64,000 nt of DNA. Source: Candidatus Formimonas warabiya. GTDB taxonomy: Bacteria > Bacillota > Dehalobacteriia > Dehalobacteriales > Dehalobacteriaceae. The notes under the pieces are model-generated. The model had not been told where the DNA came from and did not search any database. It saw only the letters and a program-made list of their open reading frames with translations. This document shows, piece by piece, positions 45,705-54,006 of the stretch. Position 1 is the stretch's first letter, and the number at the start of each line of letters is the position of its first letter. The stretch covers positions 4,104,903-4,168,902 of the forward strand of contig NZ_CP017634.1 in NCBI RefSeq assembly GCF_002777255.1, read 5' to 3'. Made by a program: the position numbers and the translations under genes.

Positions 45705-47093
45705 ATGAACGAACTCTTGCTGGCAAGATGGCAATTTGGCATTACTACCGTTTATCACTTTTTGTTTGTTCCTTTAACATTAGGGCTGACCGTGCTGCTG
45801 GCCCTGATGGAAGTCACCTATGTGCGCACCGGCGATGAAACCTATAAAAGGATGACTAAATTCTGGGGTAAGCTTTTTCTCATCAATTTTGCCATGGGTG
45901 TGGTGACCGGGATTGTTCAGGAATTTCAATTCGGCATGAACTGGTCCGGCTATTCCCGTTTTGTGGGGGACATCTTTGGCGCTCCTTTGGCCGTAGAGGC
46001 TTTGGCGGCATTTTTCCTGGAATCTACCTTTATCGGCTTATGGATTTTCGGCTGGGATAAGCTGCCCAAGAAAGTGCATGCAGCGGCGATCTGTCTTGTT
46101 GCCTTTGCCACCAATCTTTCTGCTTTCTGGATTTTGGTTGCCAATTCATTTATGCAGGCCCCGGTAGGGTATGTGCTGAGGAACGGACGGGCGGAAATGA
46201 CCGATTTCTTTGCCTTACTGACCAATCCCTATGTCTGGCACCAGTTCCCCCATACTATTTTATCCGGTTTTACGACGGCAGGCTTTTTTGTGATGGGGAT
46301 CAGTGCCTATCATTTAATCAAGAAAGGTTATCCGGACTTTTTCCGCCGTTCTTTCAAGTGGGGAGCCACTTTCGGGTTAATCAGCCTGGTCTTGGTATTA
46401 GGATGGGGGCATGTTCAGGGCCAGTACCTGAATGAAGTACAGCCCATGAAAATGGCGGCCGCAGAGGCATTATGGGACACGGCGGATCCTGCTCCTTTTG
46501 CCCTGGTGGCCCTGATCGACGAGAAAAATCAAACCAATCAGGCGGAAATACAAATTCCCCAATTTTTAAGTTTTCTTACTTATAACCAGTTCAGCGGTAA
46601 GGTGGAAGGGATGAAAGACCTGCAGGCCCAGTACGAGGCCCAATATGGCCCGGGCAATTATATCCCCCCTGTGACAACCGTGTACTGGAGCTTCCGCATC
46701 ATGGTAGCGGCCGGCCTGCTCATGCTGTTCTTAGCGGTCTATGCTTTCTATTTAATGAAAAAAGGGTCCCTGGAAAGGAAACCCTGGTTTTTAAAGGTGA
46801 TGCTGGGAGCAATCCTCCTGCCGTATATTGCCAATACCAGCGGCTGGTTGATGGCGGAAATCGGGCGGCAACCCTGGATTGTCCAGGGGCTGCAGCGGGT
46901 GGAAGAGGCAGTATCTCCCGCCGTCTCCGCCGGCGAAGTTCTGGCCAGTTTGCTTGGTTTTACCCTGCTCTATGGGATTTTAGCCGTTGTTGACGTGTAC
47001 CTCTTGCGCAAATTTGCCAAAATGGGGCCTGGGGACGAAGAGGAAGCAAGTCTGTTGGGAACTTCTGCAAAGGAGGCGTCGTTATGGATTTAA
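45705..47093 (+). CDS. cydA: Cytochrome bd oxidase subunit I
   Basis: A 462-residue quinol oxidase subunit with about nine helices. Heme ligands and key residues are visible: YHFLFVPLT (b595 histidine region), MGVVTGIVQEFQFGMNW, EALAAFFLESTFIGLW (acidic proton-channel residue), and GWLMAEIGRQPW. The Q-loop is short, as in Firmicute and CIO-type enzymes. It reduces oxygen to water at high affinity, which protects an otherwise anaerobic cell from oxygen. It is the first gene of cydABDC. Confidence 0.95.
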   Translation: MNELLLARWQFGITTVYHFLFVPLTLGLTVLLALMEVTYVRTGDETYKRMTKFWGKLFLINFAMGVVTGIVQEFQFGMNWSGYSRFVGDIFGAPLAVEALAAFFLESTFIGLWIFGWDKLPKKVHAAAICLVAFATNLSAFWILVANSFMQAPVGYVLRNGRAEMTDFFALLTNPYVWHQFPHTILSGFTTAGFFVMGISAYHLIKKGYPDFFRRSFKWGATFGLISLVLVLGWGHVQGQYLNEVQPMKMAAAEALWDTADPAPFALVALIDEKNQTNQAEIQIPQFLSFLTYNQFSGKVEGMKDLQAQYEAQYGPGNYIPPVTTVYWSFRIMVAAGLLMLFLAVYAFYLMKKGSLERKPWFLKVMLGAILLPYIANTSGWLMAEIGRQPWIVQGLQRVEEAVSPAVSAGEVLASLLGFTLLYGILAVVDVYLLRKFAKMGPGDEEEASLLGTSAKEASLWI

Positions 47094-48088
47094 ATATGGT
47101 ATGGTTTGGCCTGGTTACCATTCTCTTTATTGGTTTCTTCTTTTTGGAGGGTTTTGACTACGGGGTAGGGATCCTCCTGCCTTTTCTGGGGAAAAACGAC
47201 ACGGAAAGGCGGGTGGTGATCAATACCATCGGTCCTGTTTGGGACGGCAATGAGGTCTGGATGCTCACGGCCGGCGGGGCCATGTTTGCCGCCTTTCCCA
47301 ATTGGTATGCCACCCTGTTCAGCGGTTTTTACCTGGCCCTTTTCCTGATGCTGGCTGCCTTGATTGTGCGGGGGGTGGCCTTTGAGTTCCGCAGCAAACA
47401 CAGCAGCCCGTCCTGGCGCCGCTTGTGGGATGGAGCCATTTTTGCCGGCAGTCTGATACCGGCCCTGCTCTGGGGTGTGGCGATGACCAACCTGATCCAG
47501 GGAGTACCCATTGATGCCCAGATGGAGTATGTGGGTTCCTTTTGGAGCCTTCTCTCCCCCTACACCTTAGTGGGAGGAATCGCAGGCCTTTTGGTTTTCA
47601 TCCTCCATGGGGCGATTTTTCTCACCCTGAAAGCCGAGGACCCGGTGCGGGACCGGGCCAGACAGACGGCAGAGAAGATAGGATTGGTGACGGTACCTGT
47701 CTTTTTGCTTTATGTCATTTTAAGTTATTTTAACACCGACCTTTTCGCCAAGGCAGGGGCGGCAGCGGCTTTGCTGCTTGCTCTCTTGGGGGTGATGGCA
47801 GCTTACTTATTAGTCTGGTCCCGCCGTTCGGGCTGGGCGTTGGCCGCTAACGGCCTGGCCATTGTTTTTTCTACCCTGGCTGTTTTCTGGGGCTTGTTCC
47901 CCCGGGTGATGGTGTCCAATCTTCACCCGGACTGGAGCCTGACCATTTATAATGCATCCTCCAGTCCCTATACCCTGAAAGTGCTGACCATCGTCGCCCT
48001 GACCCTGGTGCCTGTGGTGTTGCTTTACCAGGGCTGGACTTACTGGGTGTTCCGGAAAAGAGTGGGGGGCAAAAATTTAGAGTATTGA
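47084..48088 (+). CDS. cydB: Cytochrome bd oxidase subunit II
   Basis: A 334-residue membrane protein with eight or nine helices. FFLEGFDYGVGILLPFLGKNDTERR and NEVWMLTAGGAMFAAFPNWYA are the CydB signatures. It pairs with CydA. Its start overlaps the cydA 3' end by 10 bases and has AAGGAGG upstream. Confidence 0.95.
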   Translation: MDLNMVWFGLVTILFIGFFFLEGFDYGVGILLPFLGKNDTERRVVINTIGPVWDGNEVWMLTAGGAMFAAFPNWYATLFSGFYLALFLMLAALIVRGVAFEFRSKHSSPSWRRLWDGAIFAGSLIPALLWGVAMTNLIQGVPIDAQMEYVGSFWSLLSPYTLVGGIAGLLVFILHGAIFLTLKAEDPVRDRARQTAEKIGLVTVPVFLLYVILSYFNTDLFAKAGAAAALLLALLGVMAAYLLVWSRRSGWALAANGLAIVFSTLAVFWGLFPRVMVSNLHPDWSLTIYNASSSPYTLKVLTIVALTLVPVVLLYQGWTYWVFRKRVGGKNLEY

Positions 48089-48110
48089 TGATCAACGAGG
48101 AGGGGGGCAT

Positions 48111-49841
48111 ATGCTGGATCAGAGGCTGATCGCTGAAGCCCAAAAGGTCCGTTACTTCCTGGCCCTTACCATCGGCTTGGGGGTAGGGGCAGGGATTTTG
48201 ACGGTGCTGCAGGCCGGTTTCTTTGCCCGGGTAATCAACAGGGTTTTTTTGGAGGGCCAGAGCTTGGACCAGGTCATGATCTGGCTGATGCTCCTTTTGG
48301 GCGTGATCTCGCTGCGGGCAGGTTTGGCCTGGTTGAGTGAAGTATTTGCCTACCGCACGGCGGGGCGGATTAAGGAAGATCTGCGCCGGAGGCTGTTAGC
48401 CCACCTCTTTGTTTTGGGACCGGTGTTTGTGCGGGGGGAAAGAACCGGGGAGCTGGTCAATGTGATGGGGGAGGGAGTTGAGGCACTGGAAGCCTATTTT
48501 GCCCGCTACTTGCCTCAACTGGCTTTAGCGGCCTTAGTGCCTCTCTTAATTCTGGGCTTCGTTTTTCCCCTGGACCTATTTTCCGGCTTGATCATGCTGG
48601 TTACGGCTCCCCTCATTCCCCTGTTTATGATTTTAATCGGCAGATGGGCGGATACTCTTTCCCAAAAGCAGTGGGAGGCTTTAAGCCGGATGAGTGCCCA
48701 CTTTCTTGATGTGCTGCAGGGTTTAACTACTTTGAAGCTTTTTGGCAGAAGCAAGACCCAGGCGGAAATCATCGCCCGGGTCAGCGACGGTTTCCGCGCG
48801 ACGACCCTGGGTGTTTTACGGGTCGCCTTTCTTTCCGCCCTGGTCCTGGAACTGCTCTCAACCATCAGCACGGCGGTGGTGGCGGTGGCTTTGGGCTTGC
48901 GTCTTGTTTATGGTCACATTTCTTTCGAACAGGCTTTTTTTCTTTTACTCTTGGCGCCTGAGTTTTACCTGCCCTTGCGTATGCTGGGAACTCAGTTTCA
49001 CGCCGGGGCAGCGGGGGTGAGCGCCGCCCAGCGGATTTTTGAAATACTGGACCATGCTCCGGAGAGTAAACCAAGCCGGGGCAAAAAAGGCTTTCTCCCG
49101 GGTGCGCCATTTCATGTTTCATTTGAGGACGTTCATTATGCTTACGAAAAGGACCGGCTTCCCGCTCTCCGGGGGGTCACTTTTGAGATTGTTCCCGGGG
49201 AAATGGTTGCTTTGGTTGGCGCCAGCGGATCCGGCAAAAGTACGGTGGCCAATCTGCTCCTCCGGTTTGGAGAGCCGGACGCCGGCACCATCCAGGTGAA
49301 TCACGCTTCTCTGAGCCAAATAGATCCGGAAGATTGGCGGCGCCATGTCTCCTTTGTGCCCCAGCACGCTTATCTGCTTTATGGCACCATTGCCCAAAAC
49401 ATCTGCCTGGGACGTCCGCAAGCGTCCCCTGAAGAGATGGTGGGGGCGGCAGTCTTGGCGGGGGCGGATGATTTTATTCAAAAGCTGCCCCAAGGATATG
49501 AAACCGTGGTAGGCCAAGGAGGCCTCCATTTAAGCGGAGGTCAGGTCCAGCGTATTGCCATTGCCCGGGCCTTGCTGAAGGATGCGGGCCTGCTCATTTT
49601 CGATGAGGCCCTGACCGGTTTGGATCAGGCAAGGGCAGCACAGGTAGAGGCGGCTTTGGACCAGGTGCGGAAGAACCGGTCGGTGCTGGTGATCGCCCAC
49701 CATTTTTCCGCCGCCCTCCGGGCGGACCGCATCCTGGTTCTGGACCAGGGGAAAATTGTGGAGACGGGAAAACATAAGGAACTGCTGCAAAAACAGGGGG
49801 CCTATTATCGCCTCATTACCGCGTCCGGAGGTGCCGCATGA
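48111..49841 (+). CDS. cydD: Thiol reductant ABC exporter subunit CydD
   Basis: A 576-residue fused membrane/ATPase half-transporter. Six helices (about 20-300) precede the ATPase with Walker A GASGSGKST, signature LSGGQVQRIAIARALLKD and Walker B LLIFDEALTGLD. With CydC it exports cysteine and glutathione (or handles heme) for assembly of cytochrome bd. GAGGAGGGG lies before the ATG; it overlaps cydC by 4 bases. Confidence 0.93.
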   Translation: MLDQRLIAEAQKVRYFLALTIGLGVGAGILTVLQAGFFARVINRVFLEGQSLDQVMIWLMLLLGVISLRAGLAWLSEVFAYRTAGRIKEDLRRRLLAHLFVLGPVFVRGERTGELVNVMGEGVEALEAYFARYLPQLALAALVPLLILGFVFPLDLFSGLIMLVTAPLIPLFMILIGRWADTLSQKQWEALSRMSAHFLDVLQGLTTLKLFGRSKTQAEIIARVSDGFRATTLGVLRVAFLSALVLELLSTISTAVVAVALGLRLVYGHISFEQAFFLLLLAPEFYLPLRMLGTQFHAGAAGVSAAQRIFEILDHAPESKPSRGKKGFLPGAPFHVSFEDVHYAYEKDRLPALRGVTFEIVPGEMVALVGASGSGKSTVANLLLRFGEPDAGTIQVNHASLSQIDPEDWRRHVSFVPQHAYLLYGTIAQNICLGRPQASPEEMVGAAVLAGADDFIQKLPQGYETVVGQGGLHLSGGQVQRIAIARALLKDAGLLIFDEALTGLDQARAAQVEAALDQVRKNRSVLVIAHHFSAALRADRILVLDQGKIVETGKHKELLQKQGAYYRLITASGGAA

Positions 49842-51469
49842 AAGATTTGGCCAGGCTGTTACATTTGATCGCTCCCTATGGGAAAGGAATGACCGGCGCC
49901 GCCCTTTTTAGCTTTTGCACCGTAGCGAGCAATGTGGGCTTACTGGCTGCCTCTGCTCTCCTTATTTCCCGGGCGGCCCTGCATCCTCCCGTGCTGGATC
50001 TGATGGTGCTCATTGTGGCCGTACGGTTTTTCGGCATTTCCCGGGCTGTGTTCCGCTATGCGGAGCGCTATTTTTCTCACGATATTACTTTCCGCATCCT
50101 GCAGAAAATCCGGGTCTGGTTTTATGCCGCGGTGGAGCCCCTGGCGCCGGCCAACCTGATGGGATACCGCAGCGGGGAGCTTTTAAACCGGATTGTGGCG
50201 GATGTAGAAACCCTGAAAGAGTTTTATCTCCGGGTTCTGGCGCCGCCCCTTACGGCTTTCTTCGTTTTGGTAGCCACCTTCGCTTTTGTGGCCTGGTTTG
50301 ATGTGAAGTTCGGACTGGTCCTGGTGATTTCCTTCCTGGGAGCAGGGGTTGTGGTGCCTTTGCTGATCAAGCGTCTGAGCCGGGGAGTGAAAAAAGAGGC
50401 GGGGGAAATCAGGTCGGCTTTACATGCCCACCTGGTGGACAGCATCCAGGGCATGCGGGAAATTGCCGCTTTCGGACAGGAAGAAAAGCACTTGAAAGAT
50501 ACGGCCCAACTGGGCCGGACCCTGGTAAAACTGGAGGGAAAAACCGCCGGTTTCTCGGGAATTTCTCATGGGGCCTCCCTTTTTGTCATGAATCTAAGCC
50601 TCTGGGTGGTCCTGGTGCTGGCGATTCCCCTGGTGCACAGCGGAAGGCTGGACGGAACCTATTTGGCGATGGTGGCTTTAAGTATTTTAGCCAGTTTTGA
50701 GGCGGTGCTTCCCCTGCCCTTTATTTACCCCCATTTGGAGGAAAGCCTGGCTGCGGCCGGCCGGCTTTTTCAAGTGATTGATACCAAGCCGGCGGGTGAT
50801 CCTTTTTCAGGCTCTTCCCTGCCACCCCGGGATTACTCCCTTCAGGTGGAGAACCTGCGTTTTCGTTATACGCCGGAACAGCCCTGGGTTCTGGACGGTT
50901 TAAGTTTTGAACTGCCCCAGGGGGGACGGATCGCTATTTCCGGTCCCAGCGGGGCGGGAAAAAGTACCCTGGTCAACCTGCTGCTGGGCTTTTGGGACTA
51001 TCAGGAAGGCTCCATCAAGCTGGGGGGGCGGGAGTTGAAGGATTATCGACAGGAGGATCTGCTCCGCTGCTACGGGGTGGTGACCCAGCAGACCCATCTT
51101 TTCAATACCACAGTCCGGGAAAACTTGGCTTTAGCCCGGCCCTCCGCCCGGGAGGAAGAGATGATCAGGGCGGCCCGGGAAGCCCGGATTCATGAATTTA
51201 TTCTTACTTTGCCCCAGGGGTATGAGACTTATATCGGGGAGGGAGGCTTTAAACTTTCCGGGGGTCAGCGCCAGCGCCTGGCTATTGCCCGGGCTTTGCT
51301 GAAAGATGCCCCGGTTTTGTTGCTGGATGAGCCCACCGCCAATCTTGACGCGGTCACGGAGCAGGAAGTGATGGAGGCTTTATACCGGTTAATGGAGGGA
51401 AAAACTGTACTAATGATCACCCACCGGCCGGAGATCCTGGAAAAGATAGATATCTACTCTTCTATTTAA
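49838..51469 (+). CDS. cydC: Thiol reductant ABC exporter subunit CydC
   Basis: A 543-residue half-transporter with six helices and a C-terminal ATPase: Walker A GPSGAGKST, signature LSGGQRQRLAIARALLKD, Walker B LLLDEPTANLD and the switch histidine in VLMITHRPE. It is coupled to cydD by ATGA. Its last 60 bases overlap the convergent OmpA-like gene, so that pair shares coding DNA on opposite strands. Confidence 0.93.
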   Translation: MKDLARLLHLIAPYGKGMTGAALFSFCTVASNVGLLAASALLISRAALHPPVLDLMVLIVAVRFFGISRAVFRYAERYFSHDITFRILQKIRVWFYAAVEPLAPANLMGYRSGELLNRIVADVETLKEFYLRVLAPPLTAFFVLVATFAFVAWFDVKFGLVLVISFLGAGVVVPLLIKRLSRGVKKEAGEIRSALHAHLVDSIQGMREIAAFGQEEKHLKDTAQLGRTLVKLEGKTAGFSGISHGASLFVMNLSLWVVLVLAIPLVHSGRLDGTYLAMVALSILASFEAVLPLPFIYPHLEESLAAAGRLFQVIDTKPAGDPFSGSSLPPRDYSLQVENLRFRYTPEQPWVLDGLSFELPQGGRIAISGPSGAGKSTLVNLLLGFWDYQEGSIKLGGRELKDYRQEDLLRCYGVVTQQTHLFNTTVRENLALARPSAREEEMIRAAREARIHEFILTLPQGYETYIGEGGFKLSGGQRQRLAIARALLKDAPVLLLDEPTANLDAVTEQEVMEALYRLMEGKTVLMITHRPEILEKIDIYSSI

Positions 51470-51937
51470 TGCCCGCCCTTCCGGTGTTTTATTTGAGCCT
51501 GCCGGCTCCTGGTTCCCCGAAGCTACTAGGGAAATCCTATCGGCTGTTATACCATGGGTCAGTAAATAGTTTTTCACCGCTTCCGCCCGTTTCTGGGACA
51601 GGGCCATGTTCGTCAAAGAATTCTGCCCGGTGGTAGTGGCGGTATGTCCTTTTAAAGAGATGGTAAAATGATTGTAGATCCGGACCAGATTTATGAAAAT
51701 ACTCAGACTGCGGCGACTGTCTTCTGTCAGTTCATATTGATCCGGTTCAAAATAGATGGTCAGAACGGCTTTATGTAAATAATCTCTGTTAATAAAGTCT
51801 GCTTCTTTGCTTGGGGGTGGATCTGGAGGGGTGGGACTGCTGAGGGTATGGGGAAGGGACAAGAACAGCCCATATAAGAGGACTAAAAAGAAAACTGAAA
51901 TAACGATTTTTCCCCGGGCTGTTAAACGATACTGCAT
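51410..51937 (-). CDS. Membrane-anchored OmpA-like peptidoglycan-binding protein
   Basis: A 175-residue protein with an N-terminal membrane anchor (about 11-32), a proline-rich linker and an OmpA-C/MotB-type peptidoglycan-binding domain (from about 58; LKGHTATTTG, SQKRAEAVKNYLLTHGI, GRALNRRVDI). ATG 51937 is preferred because the protein then opens with MQYRLTARGK, matching the opening of the deacetylase encoded just upstream; ATG 51967 is an alternative. It is the third gene of a minus-strand envelope cluster. Confidence 0.8.
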   Translation of the reverse strand: MQYRLTARGKIVISVFFLVLLYGLFLSLPHTLSSPTPPDPPPSKEADFINRDYLHKAVLTIYFEPDQYELTEDSRRSLSIFINLVRIYNHFTISLKGHTATTTGQNSLTNMALSQKRAEAVKNYLLTHGITADRISLVASGNQEPAGSNKTPEGRALNRRVDIYLFQDLRPVGDH

Positions 51938-52001
51938 GAGACCACCATTCCCTTTTCTTACTTTCATGCTGCCCTTTCTAGAAGTTGGAATTTAAGAAAT
52001 C

Positions 52002-52976
52002 TTAATATCCTGTTTTTTCCTGCTCTCTGGCGGCAACTTCGGTCTGTGAAAACTGTTCCACAGCGGGGGCGCCGCTGATTAATTGAGAAACGGTTACCAG
52101 TTGATAGCCCTTTTGCTCCAATCCGGAAATTATTTTCGGCAAAGCCTTCCAGGTACTCTTCCTGCCTTCGTGCAACAAAATAATTGCTCCCGGAGTTACC
52201 CGGGATAAAATCCGGCTGACGATGAGATCTGCTTGTTTGGTGTTCCAGTCTTGGGGATCCACATTCCAGCCGATGCCGATTTGGCCGAATGTTTCCGCTG
52301 TGTCCAGAACCGCCCTGTTATAAGCGCCGTAAGGAGGCCGGAAAAGAAATATCTCCTGCCCCGCTTTTTTAAAGGCAGCAATCGTTCTTTGGAAATCTTT
52401 CTCCAAAGCCTGTTGATTTTTCAAAGTAAGCTGAGCATGCTGGTAAGAATGGCTGCCGATTTCACATTGTTTTGCCGCAATCTTTTTTACTAATTGGGGA
52501 AACTTTTCCGCCCTTGTCCCTACCAAAAAAAAGGTGGCCGGGACGTGATATTCTTCTAATACCTTTAAATATTCCGCTGTCCAAATAGCATAGGGACCAT
52601 CATCAAAAGTGAGGGCTACCTGCTTTCCTGCTTCAGGATTTTCGCGAAAAATTTGGGCCGACCGTTTCTGTTCCGCTAATAGACTGATCGAATAGTCTTC
52701 CCCGGCGTCCGTGTTCGCCTGGGAAAGCTTAGGGGCGGGCAGCTCTTTTTTCCCGGGTGGTGTACCATCCGGAGCGGAAATTTCAGGAGAGCTTTGCCCG
52801 GATGTATTTGATGGAAAAACCAGTGGGGTTATAGAAGAATCAGATGGTATCGACCCTTCCATTTTCTGAGTATGAATTACCGCAGCAGCCCACATGAAAC
52901 CGGCAATCAGGGCAAAGGTGCTGGCGATGACCACGGTTTTTCCTCTTTTTGTTAACCGATAGCGTGTGTGATCCAT
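52002..52976 (-). CDS. Membrane-anchored polysaccharide deacetylase (NodB domain)
   Basis: A 324-residue protein. A cytoplasmic YRLTKRGK stretch precedes one membrane helix (about 15-35), a low-complexity linker, and a NodB deacetylase domain (about 125-310) with TFDDGPY, HSYQH and RPPYGAYN. It is a metal-dependent deacetylase of peptidoglycan or other wall polymer; a PdaA-type role in spore cortex is possible but not shown. ATG 52976 lies 1 base after the stop of the preceding gene (TAG-C-ATG) and has no clear ribosome site, indicating translational coupling. Confidence 0.88.
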   Translation of the reverse strand: MDHTRYRLTKRGKTVVIASTFALIAGFMWAAAVIHTQKMEGSIPSDSSITPLVFPSNTSGQSSPEISAPDGTPPGKKELPAPKLSQANTDAGEDYSISLLAEQKRSAQIFRENPEAGKQVALTFDDGPYAIWTAEYLKVLEEYHVPATFFLVGTRAEKFPQLVKKIAAKQCEIGSHSYQHAQLTLKNQQALEKDFQRTIAAFKKAGQEIFLFRPPYGAYNRAVLDTAETFGQIGIGWNVDPQDWNTKQADLIVSRILSRVTPGAIILLHEGRKSTWKALPKIISGLEQKGYQLVTVSQLISGAPAVEQFSQTEVAAREQEKTGY

Positions 52977-52977
52977 G

Positions 52978-53598
52978 CTATTTGGAGGGTTGAACAAAAT
53001 CAATAATATTACTTATTTTTTGTGTTTCATATTCAATCGTGGCCTTTTGGGTATCCTGCAGTTCCTTTATGCCGGCAATAGACTTCTTTAACTGGTTGAT
53101 TTGTTCGGTGAGCCGTTCAATGTCCTTCTCATATTCTTGAATCGCTTTATTGTTGCTTGTGGAGAATTGTTCCAAATGATTTTGCAACAGCGTTAATCTT
53201 TCCTTGCCATCTTGAATCAATTTATCTAATTGCATTCCGGAGGAAGTAATGATATCGGTTACCGACTGACGTTTTACCGAATCCGGCAAGTATTGGGGCA
53301 GTGCCTTCAAAAATTCATCAATAATGAAAACGGTATTCCAGGAATCTGTTTTCATGTTTTGGGTCTGGTATATTTCCGCGACGGTCAAGTGTTTGTCAAA
53401 CCTGGTCTCATTCGTTAAAACTTCTTCGGATTCAAGATTTGCCCCTTGTCCCTTTATCTCATGAACCAGCTTGGCCAAGTTGGTTGCTTCTTCGCCAAGG
53501 AGCTTAGATTTTCTATTAACAGTATCCGTTTCGGTTCCATTTGTTTCTACTTTTTCCACCAACCCCATTTTTTCAAAAATGGACTTTTTTTCTCCCAT
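52978..53598 (-). CDS. Coiled-coil protein of unknown function
   Basis: A 206-residue soluble protein. The second half is strongly coiled coil (from about 125; heptads such as IERLTEQINQLKKSIAGIKEL). I do not recognise the family. ATG 53598 is preferred with GGGGTGGGG upstream; GTG 53607 is possible. It is the first gene of an operon with the deacetylase and the OmpA-like protein, behind a SigH-type promoter, so a role in the cell envelope at sporulation onset is a reasonable inference. Confidence 0.7.
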   Translation of the reverse strand: MGEKKSIFEKMGLVEKVETNGTETDTVNRKSKLLGEEATNLAKLVHEIKGQGANLESEEVLTNETRFDKHLTVAEIYQTQNMKTDSWNTVFIIDEFLKALPQYLPDSVKRQSVTDIITSSGMQLDKLIQDGKERLTLLQNHLEQFSTSNNKAIQEYEKDIERLTEQINQLKKSIAGIKELQDTQKATIEYETQKISNIIDFVQPSK

Positions 53599-53679
53599 TC
53601 GCCCCACCCCTTTTATGGTATTAAAGAATTATGTTTGTCCATAAAAACATCCTGCACATACTAAAAACCATTACCTACA

Positions 53680-53708
53680 AAATTCAACTGTTTTCCAATT
53701 ATTCCTGC
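53680..53708 (-). promoter_or_regulatory. SigH-type promoter of the envelope operon
   Basis: On the minus strand, GCAGGAATA-N11-GTTGAATTT fits the SigH consensus RnAGGAwWW-N11/12-RnnGAATww at every fixed position. The transcript would start about 75 bases before ATG 53598. The same sequence recurs before comFB. Confidence 0.7.
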
Positions 53709-53775
53709 ATCATTCGCGAAAATCGTAAAAATTTCAGGCTATCGGCAAATAACCTAAAATTATTGGAAAGAATTA

Positions 53776-53809
53776 CAGACAAATGGAACAGAAATAGGTA
53801 TAATATAAT
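53776..53809 (+). promoter_or_regulatory. SigA-type promoter of hydG-hydE
   Basis: CAGACA (53776-53781) and TATAAT (53799-53804) are 17 bases apart; a second TATAAT overlaps at 53804-53809. Confidence 0.55.
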
Positions 53810-53810
53810 C

Positions 53811-53988
53811 AGTGGATTTTGACTGATGAAGGAAAAACCTTCATCAAGAGAGAGGACAAAACAACGAATTCGTCTTATGCCAAGGGAGTTTTCTGAGGCA
53901 GCGGAGCTTTCGGTAATAAAGGGATAGTAGGATCGGTATACCCTTTTTGCTAGTGCCTCCGCATGGTAAAAGGGATTTTTTATTTTAT
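53811..53988 (+). promoter_or_regulatory. Structured, riboswitch-like leader of hydG-hydE
   Basis: The leader begins with a perfect hairpin (GATGAAGG/CCTTCATC around five A). Farther on, GAGGCA (53895-53900) can pair with TGCCTC (53954-53959) and GCGGAG (53901-53906) with CTCCGC (53957-53962). The same downstream segment is the loop of a terminator-like hairpin, CCCTTTT (53941-53947) with AAAAGGG (53968-53974), followed by a T-rich tail. This is the architecture of a transcription-attenuating riboswitch. I do not recognise the class. Confidence 0.5.
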
Positions 53989-54006
53989 CAAAGGGATGTG
54001 AACTTG

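Noticed and set aside
45614..45838. 74-codon frame crossing the cydA start
   Set aside because: Overlaps the cydA coding start in another frame; only the tiny nine-codon frame with a strong ribosome site was kept as a remark.
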